Source: Bacilli bacterium (GTDB lineage Bacteria; Bacillota_I; Bacilli_A; ML615J-28; CAG-698). From it: 45,819 nucleotides of DNA. Position 1 is the stretch's first letter. Each line of letters opens with the position of its first letter. Of the stretch, positions 17,866-26,523 are shown one piece after another. The notes beneath the pieces were generated by a model. It was not told where the DNA came from and searched no databases. It saw only the letters and a list, made by a program, of their open reading frames with translations. The translations under genes were made by a program, and so were the position numbers. The stretch spans positions 1 through 45,819 of the forward strand of contig JAQUZE010000010.1 of NCBI GenBank assembly GCA_028691515.1, read 5' to 3'.

Positions 17866-17888
17866 TAGCCTTAATAAGGCTTTTTATT
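17866..17888 (+). terminator. Intrinsic terminator of the HD-GYP/kinase operon
   Basis: AGCCTT-AAT-AAGGCT hairpin followed by TTTTATTTT, 12 bases after the kinase stop. Confidence 0.8.
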
Positions 17889-17950
17889 TTATTTTTTTAA
17901 ATATGTATTTTTAAAATGTGATATAATAATTTATATAAGAAATTTTACTG

Positions 17951-17970
17951 CATTATATCGCTATATAATG
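17951..17970. promoter_or_regulatory. Inverted repeat upstream of the LytTR gene
   Basis: The arms CATTATAT and ATATAATG are perfect, with a CGCT centre. It lies about 65-85 bases upstream of the LytTR start and just upstream of a possible promoter (TTGAAA 17980-17985, GATAAT 18004-18009, 18-base spacer). It could be an operator or a small hairpin. LytTR proteins classically bind direct repeats, so the binder may be another protein. Confidence 0.4.
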
Positions 17971-18036
17971 TAAGTTATCTTGAAACCCTTTTTTATAAAT
18001 ATAGATAATATTATAATATAGATAGGAGGAATCTTT

Positions 18037-18546
18037 ATGTTTAAGATTATCTGGAATCTTGATGATTTTGAAGAAATTCGTTCAAAATTATTAAAAGATT
18101 ACAATATTGTCTTAACAAATGATCCATGTGAAATACCAAGTGATAAAGTAGGTATTATTTTAGATGATAATAATTTTGAAAAGTTAAAGCCAATTTTGGA
18201 ATATTTGGCTTTAAAGAATTCTAAGGTAATGTTTCAAACTATAGATGGTTGGGTACAATTAAATGTTAGTAGAATATTATTTTTAGAATCTTTTAAAGAT
18301 GATATTCAGGTTCATTTAATTGGAAATGAACATTATATGATTAAACAACCACTTTATCAATTAGAAGAAATCTTAAAACCTTATTACTTTGTAAGAATAG
18401 GTAAATCATTTATTGTTAGTGTAAGTAAAATTAAATATATAAAAACTACAATTAATGCAAAGTTAGATTTGGAACTAATAAATGGGGTTCATTTGGAAGT
18501 GTCGCGTTCCTTCGTAAAAAAATTTAAGAATGCACTTGGCATTTAA
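18037..18546 (+). CDS. LytTR-domain DNA-binding regulator
   Basis: A 169-residue regulator whose C-terminal part (about 63-165) is a LytTR domain: VSRILFLESFKDDIQVHL, then LEEILKPYYFVRIGKSFIVSVSKIKYI, then VSRSFVKKFK. The first 60 residues form a small alpha/beta segment with no receiver signature and no phospho-acceptor Asp motif, so activation is probably not by a classical histidine kinase. Many stand-alone LytTR proteins pair with a membrane protein encoded downstream; here the next gene (16 bp on) encodes a membrane-anchored beta-propeller protein. AGGAGGAATC precedes the ATG. Confidence 0.85.
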   Translation: MFKIIWNLDDFEEIRSKLLKDYNIVLTNDPCEIPSDKVGIILDDNNFEKLKPILEYLALKNSKVMFQTIDGWVQLNVSRILFLESFKDDIQVHLIGNEHYMIKQPLYQLEEILKPYYFVRIGKSFIVSVSKIKYIKTTINAKLDLELINGVHLEVSRSFVKKFKNALGI

Positions 18547-18562
18547 AGAAAGGGTGGATAAT

Positions 18563-20575
18563 ATGACAGCAGAAAAGTGGATTATATTAGGGGTTAGTAT
18601 TAGTTTAGTCTTGTTTTTTGTTATTCGTTTATTTTTTGATATTATATGGAATAAGAGATTGGAGAAGTTTCAAAAGAAGCATAATATTTTTGTTAATAAA
18701 GATAAAAATAATTTTTTTGCAAAAAGATTATATGGTTTAGTTGTAAGTGGATTTGTACTAGCTATTGTTAGTGCATCTATGGTTATAGTTGCACCAACTC
18801 CAATAGATTATGAATCAGAATATACTGTTCAAGCTGTTGAAAGTGAAAACAAATTAAATGAAGTAATTAAAACTGCAAATGAAAATTTTCAAGATAATTA
18901 TAGAGGTGAATTAGATAATATGACTCCAGAGGCTAGTATGGGAGAAAAAGAAGATACTACAGCTGAAAGAGATTATATAGGAACAAATGTACAAGTAGAA
19001 GGTGTAGATGAAGCAGATATTGTAAAAACTGACGGTAATAGTATTTATTATGCTACAAGATATACGAATAAAATAAGAATATTTGATATATCTTTAGATC
19101 ATAAAATTACTGTAAAAGAAGAGCTTGATTTAGATAATCTTTATACTGATTCACTTTATTTAACAGAAACTCAGTTAATTGTTATTGGATATACTTATAA
19201 TTATCGACCATATGATTTTAAAGAAGCACAAGATTGTCACATATGGGGATACTATTCTTATACTGGAGCAGTATATATATATAATAGAGAAACTCTAGAA
19301 CTTGATTATTCTTTAGAAACAGATACAAATTTTTATCAACATAGATTAATTGAAGATTCTTTGTTTTTAGTTTCTAATAAATCGATCCAAGATGAATCAA
19401 TAGCACCAGTTTTTAGTGAATATAAAAATGGTAATGAAGAAACTTATGCTTTAGATTATAATAATATTTATTATTTTTCTAATATGCCGATTTATAATAT
19501 GACTGTAATTACAGGAATTAATCTAAATACTTATGAAGTTAAATCTGAAGGTTATTTAGGTGGTGTTAATTTTATATACGCTTCATATAATTCTATTTAT
19601 ACAGTAAATAATTTTTATGATTACAATTCTAAGACAAATGAATATATAAATTATACACATATTGTGAAATATGAAATTGATATTGAAAATGCTGAGGCTA
19701 AATATGTTGCAGCTGGTAGAGTTAAGGGATATATTTCAGATCAATACTGGATGGATGAATATAATGATTATTTTAGAGTTGTGACAACAACTTGGGGTAA
19801 TATTAAAAATAGATTATTTGTATTGCAAGTTAACAATGATACTAAAGAGTTAGAGGTAGTAGGATCAATTACTGAAAACCTTGGAAAAGAAGGAGAAAGT
19901 GTTAAGTCTGTAAGATTTAATGAAGATGTTGTTTATGTTGTTACATTTAAACAAATTGATCCTTTATACACTATTGATTTAAGTGTTCCAACAAATCCTG
20001 TTTTTGTTTCTGATATAGAAGAACTTGGGTTTAATACTTATCTTCATAAATGGGGTGAAAAAGGCTTAGTTGGTTTTGGATTTAGTGCAGATGAAGAAGG
20101 ATTTACTAATGGTCTAAAAATTAGTGCTTATGATACTGATGATTCAACAATTCTAGATACCTATACGATGCTTTATGGTCAAATAGGGGGTACTAATTCT
20201 TATTTTTATAGTGAAGCTAGTTACAATCCAAAAGCATTAATGATATCTCCAGAAAAAGGAATAATTGCTTTTCCAATAACTGGATGGACATATAATACTT
20301 CAACTGATGATATTTATGAATATGGATCATGGACTTACATTAGTGAATATTATGTTTTCTATATAGATTTTAATTCTGAAAAAACAGAAGAAATAATTAG
20401 TAAACCAATAATTATTGATCAAGAACCAACATCATATTATTCAGGAATTGATAGAGGTATTTATATAGATAATGTTATTTATACTTTATCATATTCACAA
20501 ATATTAAGTTTTGATTTAGAAACAAGAAAAATATTAGAAACAATATTATTGCCAAACGAATATGATCAAGAATAA
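18563..20575 (+). CDS. Membrane-anchored secreted beta-propeller protein (PF09826 type)
   Basis: A 670-residue protein with two N-terminal membrane helices (about 6-27 and 54-76), a short linker and a large exported domain. The segment TNVQVEGVDEADIVKTDGN at about 138-156 is the signature of the COG4880/PF09826 family of secreted proteins with a C-terminal beta propeller distantly related to WD-40. Repeated blade-like strands follow. The family function is unknown; surface binding or protease-like activities have been suggested for relatives. The ATG at 18563 has AAGGGTGG before it; an earlier in-frame ATG at 18530 lies inside the LytTR gene. It is rich in Tyr, Asp and Asn, as is usual for exposed propeller loops. 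Confidence 0.85.
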   Translation: MTAEKWIILGVSISLVLFFVIRLFFDIIWNKRLEKFQKKHNIFVNKDKNNFFAKRLYGLVVSGFVLAIVSASMVIVAPTPIDYESEYTVQAVESENKLNEVIKTANENFQDNYRGELDNMTPEASMGEKEDTTAERDYIGTNVQVEGVDEADIVKTDGNSIYYATRYTNKIRIFDISLDHKITVKEELDLDNLYTDSLYLTETQLIVIGYTYNYRPYDFKEAQDCHIWGYYSYTGAVYIYNRETLELDYSLETDTNFYQHRLIEDSLFLVSNKSIQDESIAPVFSEYKNGNEETYALDYNNIYYFSNMPIYNMTVITGINLNTYEVKSEGYLGGVNFIYASYNSIYTVNNFYDYNSKTNEYINYTHIVKYEIDIENAEAKYVAAGRVKGYISDQYWMDEYNDYFRVVTTTWGNIKNRLFVLQVNNDTKELEVVGSITENLGKEGESVKSVRFNEDVVYVVTFKQIDPLYTIDLSVPTNPVFVSDIEELGFNTYLHKWGEKGLVGFGFSADEEGFTNGLKISAYDTDDSTILDTYTMLYGQIGGTNSYFYSEASYNPKALMISPEKGIIAFPITGWTYNTSTDDIYEYGSWTYISEYYVFYIDFNSEKTEEIISKPIIIDQEPTSYYSGIDRGIYIDNVIYTLSYSQILSFDLETRKILETILLPNEYDQE

Positions 20576-20584
20576 TTAATTTTT

Positions 20585-20611
20585 TAAAAACCAGCTATCA
20601 GCTGGTTTTTT
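20585..20611 (+). terminator. Intrinsic terminator of LytTR/beta-propeller operon
   Basis: AAAAACCAGCT-ATC-AGCTGGTTTTTT, a perfect hairpin with flanking A/T pairs and a T run. Confidence 0.9.
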
Positions 20612-20678
20612 AATTTTATATTTAGTAAATATATATAGAAAATATTGATTAATTATTATATAATATATAAAACTAGAT

Positions 20679-20753
20679 AGGGCTATAGCCAAGCGGTAAG
20701 GCAGTTGGCTCTGAACCAACTATTCAGGGGTTCGAATCCCTTTAGCCCTGCCA
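20679..20753 (+). tRNA. tRNA-Gln (anticodon CTG)
   Basis: A complete cloverleaf: acceptor AGGGCTA/TAGCCCT, D arm GCC..GGC, anticodon stem GTTGG/CCAAC with loop CTCTGAA and anticodon CTG at 20711-20713, and T arm with TTCGAAT. Discriminator G and a genome-encoded CCA follow (20751-20753). The A1-U72 first pair differs from the usual weak U1-A72 of tRNA-Gln but is also weak. A CUG anticodon, reading only CAG, is an extra isoacceptor in such an AT-rich genome. Confidence 0.93.
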
Positions 20754-20893
20754 TTTTTTTCGGTATTAATTAATAATAGCGATATTTTAAATTATTTATA
20801 GAATTTACAACTATTATAATAACTATAATAATATTTAAAAATATTCTGCTTTTTAATTGTATATCAATGAAAATTTTTGGAAATTAACTATTT

Positions 20894-20921
20894 AAGACGT
20901 GTGATTATTAACGTCTTTTTT
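20894..20921 (+). terminator. Isolated terminator-like hairpin in the tRNA-Gln/SDR gap
   Basis: AAGACGT and ACGTCTT flank a ten-base loop and are followed by TTTT. It lies 140 bases beyond the tRNA. It may end the tRNA transcript or an unseen small RNA. The remainder of the 20754-21060 gap is A/T-rich, and I see no gene or clear promoter in it. Confidence 0.5.
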
Positions 20922-21060
20922 AATTTAAATAGATAAAATAATTAATTTGTTTTAAATTTAATCATTAAGTGCTTAAAAACATAATAAGTATTATGTTGAA
21001 TAAAAATTTAGTTTGAAAACAATATCATATTACTATAAAACGATTCCAAAGAAAGTATTA

Positions 21061-21089
21061 TTGTTTTTTTAGAATCATTGTGATATATT
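21061..21089 (+). promoter_or_regulatory. SDR gene promoter
   Basis: TTGTTT (21061-21066) and TATATT (21084-21089) with a 17-base spacer, 33 bases upstream of the SDR ATG. Confidence 0.5.
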
Positions 21090-21122
21090 CATATTGTAAT
21101 TATTAACGAGGGAGGGAAAAAT

Positions 21123-21923
21123 ATGTTAGTAAACAAAAAAGTATTGGTCGTTACTGGAGGGGGTAATGGGATTGGGCGTTCTTTAGTGCTTAATCTTTTA
21201 GAAAAAGGTGCTAGTGTTGCTGCAGTTGATATTAATGAGAAAAATCTAAAAGAAACAGAAAAACTTGCTGGTGATAAGAAAAAATATTTATCTTTACATG
21301 TTGTTGATATCACTAATAAAGTTGCGGTTGAAGCTTTACCTGAAAAAGTTATTTCTATACATGGTGCTGTTGATGGAATAATCAACAATGCAGGAGTTAT
21401 TCAGCCTTTTATTAATATTAATGATTTGGGCTATGACAAAGTCAATTTTGTTATGGATGTTAATTTTTTTGGTACACTTTATATGGTTAAATCTTTTTTA
21501 TCATATTTATTAAAAAGACCTGAAGCTCATATAGCTAATGTTTCAAGTATGGGAGGTTTTTTACCTGTGCCTGGTCAATCAATATATGGAGCATCAAAAG
21601 CAGCTGTTAAATTGATGACAGAAGCATTATATTCTGAATTGAAAGATACAAATGTTGGAGTAACTGTTATTTTTCCTGGTGGAGTAGGAACTGATATTAT
21701 GAAAAATTCTGGAGCTGAAGGAACTCGTGTTGAAAAAGATGATGGAAAAAAACAAAAAGCATACAAATTATTAACACCAGAAAAAGCTGCTGAAATTATT
21801 GTTCAAGGAATTCAAAAAAAGAAATTCCGTGTTTGTGCTGGAAAAGATGCAAAAATGATGGATTTTTTGTATCGATTAATGCCTAAAAAAGCAACAAAGA
21901 TTATTGCAGATAAACTTGGCTAA
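21123..21923 (+). CDS. Short-chain dehydrogenase/reductase
   Basis: A 266-residue classical SDR. The cofactor motif TGGGNGIG is at 12-19. NNAG lies near residue 90, and the catalytic Ser-Tyr-Lys is in VSSMGGFLPVPGQSIYGASK. The C-terminal motif PGGVGTDI follows. An Asp after the second beta strand (AAVDINEKN) favours NAD(H) over NADP(H). The substrate is unknown; the sequence resembles SDRs acting on acyl or steroid-like alcohols. It is monocistronic with a strong GAGGGAGG site, its own promoter and a terminator. Confidence 0.9.
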   Translation: MLVNKKVLVVTGGGNGIGRSLVLNLLEKGASVAAVDINEKNLKETEKLAGDKKKYLSLHVVDITNKVAVEALPEKVISIHGAVDGIINNAGVIQPFININDLGYDKVNFVMDVNFFGTLYMVKSFLSYLLKRPEAHIANVSSMGGFLPVPGQSIYGASKAAVKLMTEALYSELKDTNVGVTVIFPGGVGTDIMKNSGAEGTRVEKDDGKKQKAYKLLTPEKAAEIIVQGIQKKKFRVCAGKDAKMMDFLYRLMPKKATKIIADKLG

Positions 21924-21932
21924 TAAATATAT

Positions 21933-21966
21933 AAGATTGTATTTTTTAAAAATACAATCTTTTTTA
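21933..21966 (+). terminator. Intrinsic terminator of SDR gene
   Basis: AAGATTGTATTTTT pairs with AAAAATACAATCTT and a T run follows, ten bases after the stop. The following 21967-22260 stretch is A/T-rich with no supported gene. Confidence 0.85.
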
Positions 21967-22266
21967 ATATCATAATATAGTTATTATTTTCTAAGTATTA
22001 ATTATATATTGAAAAATTTTAAATATTTATAAATAAATTAATATTATCAAATTATATAATAATTTCAAAAATAAATAGTTAGATAAATTATGATAAAGCA
22101 ATAGATTTTTGTTAATAAAGTAGCAAAAAATAATGTTTTTTTAAATTTTAAATAAATAGATTGGTTGATTGTTAGGATTTTTAAAAATAGAATGAGATAA
22201 TATTGTATAATATATAAATGAAGTGTTAATGATTTATTATGGTATAAGTAAAATAACATCTATAGG

Positions 22267-22280
22267 TAATCATATGATTA
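22267..22280. promoter_or_regulatory. Palindrome upstream of the barnase gene
   Basis: TAATCATATGATTA is a perfect 14-base palindrome lying where the -35 element would be for a -10-like TACAAT at 22296-22301 (TGATACAAT). It is placed for a regulator that controls the barnase-barstar operon; the binder is unknown. Confidence 0.45.
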
Positions 22281-22357
22281 TATTTAATTTTATGATACAA
22301 TATAGTGTAATGAATATTTAAATATATTATAAATTTATATAACAGGAAGGTGAAAAC

Positions 22358-22864
22358 ATGAAGAAGATTATTTATTCAATCTTATTTTTATTATTGTTAT
22401 TAGTTGGAGTAACAGGGTGTAAAGATTTAAACATTAATCCAAATTTGCCGAATAATCCACCTATAAATGAAGAGGAAGAAGATAAAGATAAAAATGAAGA
22501 AATTGATATTGATGAAGATGGTTTATATATTTCAAAGGATGATGTAGCATTATATATTGCAACGTTTAATAAACTGCCAAGTAATTATCTTACAAAATCA
22601 CAAGTTGATGGTCATATTTCAAATATTTGGACATCAGAAAATTTAGCAAGCGTTGGGGGCGATATTTTTTACAACAGAGAAAAATTATTACCGATCAAAA
22701 CAGGAAGAACTTTTATTGAAGCGGATATTAATTATCAGGGGTCACAAAGTAGAGGTGCAGAACGAATAGTATATTCGAATGATGGATTAATATTTTATAC
22801 AAGTGATCATTATGAAAGCTTTGTATTATATAATAAGGAGACAAAAGAATGGACATCTTATTAG
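22358..22864 (+). CDS. Barnase-family ribonuclease, lipoprotein form
   Basis: A 168-residue protein with a lipoprotein signal (lipobox VTGC, Cys21) and an acidic, Asn/Pro/Glu-rich linker (22-55). A guanyl-specific RNase domain of the barnase type follows (56-168). Catalytic residues align well: Glu121 in IEADINY, Arg132 and Arg136 in SRGAERI, and His151 in SDHYESF, equivalent to barnase Glu73, Arg83, Arg87 and His102. The enzyme should cleave RNA after G. Export to the outer face of the membrane as a lipoprotein is the notable difference from freely secreted barnase. The inhibitor gene overlaps its end by 16 bp. GGAAGGTG precedes the ATG. Confidence 0.9.
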   Translation: MKKIIYSILFLLLLLVGVTGCKDLNINPNLPNNPPINEEEEDKDKNEEIDIDEDGLYISKDDVALYIATFNKLPSNYLTKSQVDGHISNIWTSENLASVGGDIFYNREKLLPIKTGRTFIEADINYQGSQSRGAERIVYSNDGLIFYTSDHYESFVLYNKETKEWTSY

Positions 22865-23115
22865 ATGGAAAGAAAATAATTAATAAGAAAACACTATATT
22901 TAACATTAAAAGATCAAATTAATTGTGATGAATTTTATGGAAATAATCTTGATGCCTTATGGGAAGTTCTATCTTCAGTAGAAGAAGAAATAAAAATAAT
23001 TATAAATAATCAACAGGATTTGATCAATAATTTAGGTGAGTATGCGGATTTATTACTAGAATTATTTCATGATTTAAAAGATGTTAATGAATTAGTTTTT
23101 ATTGAAGTTAAATAA
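22849..23115 (+). CDS. Barstar-family ribonuclease inhibitor
   Basis: An 88-residue cytosolic inhibitor. The barstar core FYGNNLDALWEVL is at 29-41, and the LLLELFHDLKD helix lies near the C terminus. It protects the producer by blocking the barnase active site before export. The start overlaps the end of the barnase gene (16 bp), with AAGGAGA upstream, so synthesis of the two proteins is coupled. It has the family's usual length (about 90) and strong net negative charge. Confidence 0.92.
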   Translation: MDILLDGKKIINKKTLYLTLKDQINCDEFYGNNLDALWEVLSSVEEEIKIIINNQQDLINNLGEYADLLLELFHDLKDVNELVFIEVK

Positions 23116-23130
23116 ATATTTTAGAAGTTT

Positions 23131-23188
23131 TAAAAATACACTTTAAATAAGCTATTTAAATAGTAGACTCTATTTAGAGTGTTTTTAT
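23131..23188 (+). terminator. Terminator after barnase-barstar
   Basis: A compact hairpin ACTCT-ATTT-AGAGT (23166-23180) is followed by GTTTTTAT. Upstream bases from about 23131 can extend it, as AAAAATACACT pairs loosely with AGTGTTTTTA. The two folds are alternatives. Confidence 0.6.
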
Positions 23189-23289
23189 ATAGAAATATAA
23201 ATAAGTAAATTCATCCTTTATTTTTAAATAATTTTATAGTAAAATGGAAAATGAGGTTTGCAAATAATTATAAGATATAGGAGCATTAT

Positions 23290-24042
23290 ATGGATAATTA
23301 CCAAGATATAAATTCAAAAGTTATTGATAAATGGTGTGATGATGGATGGGAATGGGGGAAACCTATCACTCATGAGCAATTTATTAATGCAAAAAAAGGT
23401 AAATGGAATGTGGTTCTTACTCCAACAGTTCCTGTTCCTCATAGATGGTTTGGAGATTTAAAAGGTAAAAAAGTTTTAGGACTTGCATCTGGTGGAGGTC
23501 AGCAAATGCCGATATTTGCAGCACTTGGTGCAGAATGTTGTGTTTTTGATTATTCTAAAAAGCAATTAGAAAGTGAAGAAATAGTAGCTAGAAGAGAAAA
23601 TTATGAAATAAATATAATTAGAGGTGATATGACTAAACCACTCCCTTTTAAAGAAGAAGAGTTTGATTTAATATTTCATCCAGTTTCTAATTGTTATGTA
23701 AAAGATGTTAATTTCATATTTAGTGAATGTTATCGAATATTAAAAAAAGGCGGAGTTTTACTTGCTGGGTTAGATAATGGAATTAATTATATTGTTGATG
23801 AAGATGAAGAAAAAATTGTTAATAAAATGCCATTTGATCCTTTGACTAATAAAACTTTATATGATAAATGTTTAAATAATGATTGGGGAATTCAATTTTC
23901 ACATACATTAGAGGAACAAATAGGTGGTCAGTTAAAAGCCGGATTTGTTATAACTGATTTGTATGAAGATACAAATGGTGAGGGTAGATTGCATGATTTA
24001 AATATTAAAACTTTTTTTTCAACAAGAAGTATTAAGAAATAA
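23290..24042 (+). CDS. SAM-dependent class I methyltransferase
   Basis: A 250-residue cytosolic methyltransferase. Motif I KVLGLASGGGQQMPIFAALG (about 59-78) binds SAM, with the acidic residue at the end of strand 2 in VFDYS. GDMTKPLPFKEEEFDLIFHP covers motifs III and IV, and YRILKKGGVLLAG follows. The N terminus WCDDGWEWGKPI is shared with a group of uncharacterised Firmicutes methyltransferases. The substrate is unknown. AGGAG precedes the ATG; the gene stands alone between the barstar terminator and the EAL gene. Confidence 0.87.
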   Translation: MDNYQDINSKVIDKWCDDGWEWGKPITHEQFINAKKGKWNVVLTPTVPVPHRWFGDLKGKKVLGLASGGGQQMPIFAALGAECCVFDYSKKQLESEEIVARRENYEINIIRGDMTKPLPFKEEEFDLIFHPVSNCYVKDVNFIFSECYRILKKGGVLLAGLDNGINYIVDEDEEKIVNKMPFDPLTNKTLYDKCLNNDWGIQFSHTLEEQIGGQLKAGFVITDLYEDTNGEGRLHDLNIKTFFSTRSIKK

Positions 24043-24134
24043 TTATATAAATAATAAAACTTACTTAATTAAAGTTTATTAGACTAAAAAATTATAATGT
24101 TACATTTTACTAATTGAAGGGGACTTACTAATAA

Positions 24135-26495
24135 ATGAAAAATAAATTTCAAAATTTAAAATTAATTTTACTGTTTTTATTGATTTGTATAATATACTTT
24201 ATTGTTATAATTTTGCTTTTATCAAATTTAAATATTGTTGAATTATATGAATTATCAATTTTATTTAGTTTGGCACTATTTTCCTTAATATTATTTATAT
24301 ATTCACTTTTTATTAATAATAAATTTGTATTATTTTCATCTCTTTCAATTTTTATTTTATCTGTAGCTGAAATAATAATAATTAAATTTAGTTTAATTCC
24401 ATTGGGAATTGAATCTATTACTTGGTTAAATATTGTTTTTCAAGCAGCGGTATTTATTATAAGTCTTGTTTTAGTGATTGGAATTTTTAAACATTATAAT
24501 TATAATTTAAACAATCATATTATTAGACAACTTTCTTTTGAAAAAAATGAAGCAATCTTAATTGTATATAATTTTGAAAAAGACAGTATAAAAGTTCAAT
24601 TTTCCAAAGAATATGAAAATAAATGGAATTTACCTTTTTCCAATAGTACTATAGATAAAATTGATTTTTTAAATTATATTTATGAAGATGATCGGTTAAT
24701 GTTTAATAATTTTTTAGAAGTAAACCCTAAATTAGATAGTGCAATTATTATTAGATTTCTAAAAAGTGGAGAAAAAGATTTTGGCTATGTGACTTTTAAA
24801 AATAGAATTAAAAAAGATAATGAAATTATATTTTTAGGAGTTGATACTACAAGTTTACAAAAAGCATTTAGTAAAATTGAACAAGCTGATAAATCAAAAG
24901 CTATAATTTTAGATAAATTAAATATAGGTATTCTTGAATTAGAGTTAATAAACGAAGAAGAAAAAAAATTTAATATTATTTATGCAAATAAAGCTTCTGA
25001 AAATGAATTTAAACTAGATAAAAGCATATATTTAAATAAAATTTATAGAAGTATTTTTCCAGATAACTATGAAGTTCTTTGTGAAATGTTTGGACAAATT
25101 ATTAAACAAAACATAAAAAGAGAATATGAATTATATCATTCTCTCAATAAATCTTGGTATAGGCTTGTTGGTTATAAAAGTGATGATAATAAAGCTATTA
25201 TAATTTTTGATGATATTACGAATTTTAAAAATCAAGAAAAAGAACAGGAGTATAGAATATTCCATGATTCGTTAACTGATTTATATAATAATAGAGGATT
25301 ACATCGTAGATTAAGCGATTTTGTCAATTCAAAAAGATTAATTTGTTTTTATATAGATATTGTTGATTTTTCATGGATTAATAGTTATTATCCAATGGCC
25401 TTTAGTGATAATATTTTAGTTGTTATGGCTAATGAGTTAAAGGATAATTTAAAGGAAAATGTAGTTATATCTAGATATTTTACAGACCATTTTGTTATTT
25501 TACTTGAAGATCCAACTGAGGAGGATGTACAAAAAACTTTAAATTTTCTTAAAAATTCTAGTGGTAAAACATATGGATTTGGAAATCATAGTTTAAATAT
25601 ACGTAAAAATATAGGGTATGCAATTTATCCCGATGATACTAAAGATATTAAAGAATTGGTTTTTTTGTCTAATCTAGCAATGAAAATGTCAATTGAAAAT
25701 AAAGGGGTTGAGCCTTTTCATTATTTTCCTGGGTTAAAGGAGAAAAAAGAAGATAATATAAAGACTATTGCTTTATTAAAAGAAGCAATTATTAATAAAG
25801 ATATTACTGTTTATTTTCAGAAGGTTATTGATATAAGAAATAATGAAGTGGTTATGGTTGAAGCTTTAGCAAGATGGAAGAAAAGTGATGGAACATTTGT
25901 TCCTCCTCTTGTATTTTTAAAAATTGCTATTGAGGCAAAAATTATTAGTTTGTTAGAAAATTTACTTATTTCTGAGAGTTTAAGAAAGTATAGCGAATTA
26001 ATCAAATTAGAAGAATATAAAAACACAAAACTTTCAATTAATTTATCACCAAGTATATTTTTAGATATCAATACTATAAATTTTATAAAAGACAAATTAA
26101 AATTATATAATCTTACTTCTGATAAAATATATATTGAAGTATCAGAAGAAACTTTTGTTTATAATTTAGAAAAATGCAATTACGTAATTAATCTATATAG
26201 AGAAAATGGATTTAAAATTGCTATTGATGATTTCGGTAGTTCATATTCTTCACTAAGTATTTTAGACAATATAGATTATGAAGTTTTAAAAATTGATGGA
26301 AAATTTATTCAAAATTTTAATCAGATTAAAAACCAAAAAATCATTGAAATGGTTCTTCAAATAGCTTCAATTGATAATAAACGAATTGTAGCTGAAGGTG
26401 TTGAGACTAAAGAAATGGTTGATTATTTGTATTCTGTAGATTGTTTTGTATATCAAGGATATTATTTTCATATTCCTGAAAATATTATTAAATAA
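24135..26495 (+). CDS. Membrane EAL phosphodiesterase with degenerate GGDEF domain
   Basis: A 786-residue protein: four N-terminal membrane helices (10-30, 40-60, 63-87, 97-118), PAS-like segments (about 130-240 and 255-365), a GGDEF-fold domain (about 373-530) and an EAL domain (540-786). The GGDEF motif is replaced by FTDHF at 449-453, so cyclase activity is not expected; it may bind GTP as a regulator. The EAL site looks complete: EAL 576-578, Asn636, Glu668, Asp698-Asp699, Lys719, Glu754 and Gln774 of QGYYF. It should hydrolyse c-di-GMP to pGpG. GAAGGGG lies rather far (about 11 bases) from the ATG. A terminator follows, so it is a separate unit. Confidence 0.92.
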   Translation: MKNKFQNLKLILLFLLICIIYFIVIILLLSNLNIVELYELSILFSLALFSLILFIYSLFINNKFVLFSSLSIFILSVAEIIIIKFSLIPLGIESITWLNIVFQAAVFIISLVLVIGIFKHYNYNLNNHIIRQLSFEKNEAILIVYNFEKDSIKVQFSKEYENKWNLPFSNSTIDKIDFLNYIYEDDRLMFNNFLEVNPKLDSAIIIRFLKSGEKDFGYVTFKNRIKKDNEIIFLGVDTTSLQKAFSKIEQADKSKAIILDKLNIGILELELINEEEKKFNIIYANKASENEFKLDKSIYLNKIYRSIFPDNYEVLCEMFGQIIKQNIKREYELYHSLNKSWYRLVGYKSDDNKAIIIFDDITNFKNQEKEQEYRIFHDSLTDLYNNRGLHRRLSDFVNSKRLICFYIDIVDFSWINSYYPMAFSDNILVVMANELKDNLKENVVISRYFTDHFVILLEDPTEEDVQKTLNFLKNSSGKTYGFGNHSLNIRKNIGYAIYPDDTKDIKELVFLSNLAMKMSIENKGVEPFHYFPGLKEKKEDNIKTIALLKEAIINKDITVYFQKVIDIRNNEVVMVEALARWKKSDGTFVPPLVFLKIAIEAKIISLLENLLISESLRKYSELIKLEEYKNTKLSINLSPSIFLDINTINFIKDKLKLYNLTSDKIYIEVSEETFVYNLEKCNYVINLYRENGFKIAIDDFGSSYSSLSILDNIDYEVLKIDGKFIQNFNQIKNQKIIEMVLQIASIDNKRIVAEGVETKEMVDYLYSVDCFVYQGYYFHIPENIIK

Positions 26496-26500
26496 ATTAA

Positions 26501-26523
26501 GACCTGTAAAAACAGGCCTTTTT
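26501..26523 (+). terminator. Intrinsic terminator of the EAL gene
   Basis: CCTGT-AAAA-ACAGG with a G-C extension, followed by CTTTTTA, six bases after the stop. Confidence 0.75.

Noticed and set aside
22065-22259. Small minus-strand open frame of 64 codons
   Set aside because: Only Ile/Tyr/Leu-rich A/T translation with no binding site and no domain; typical of random A/T sequence.
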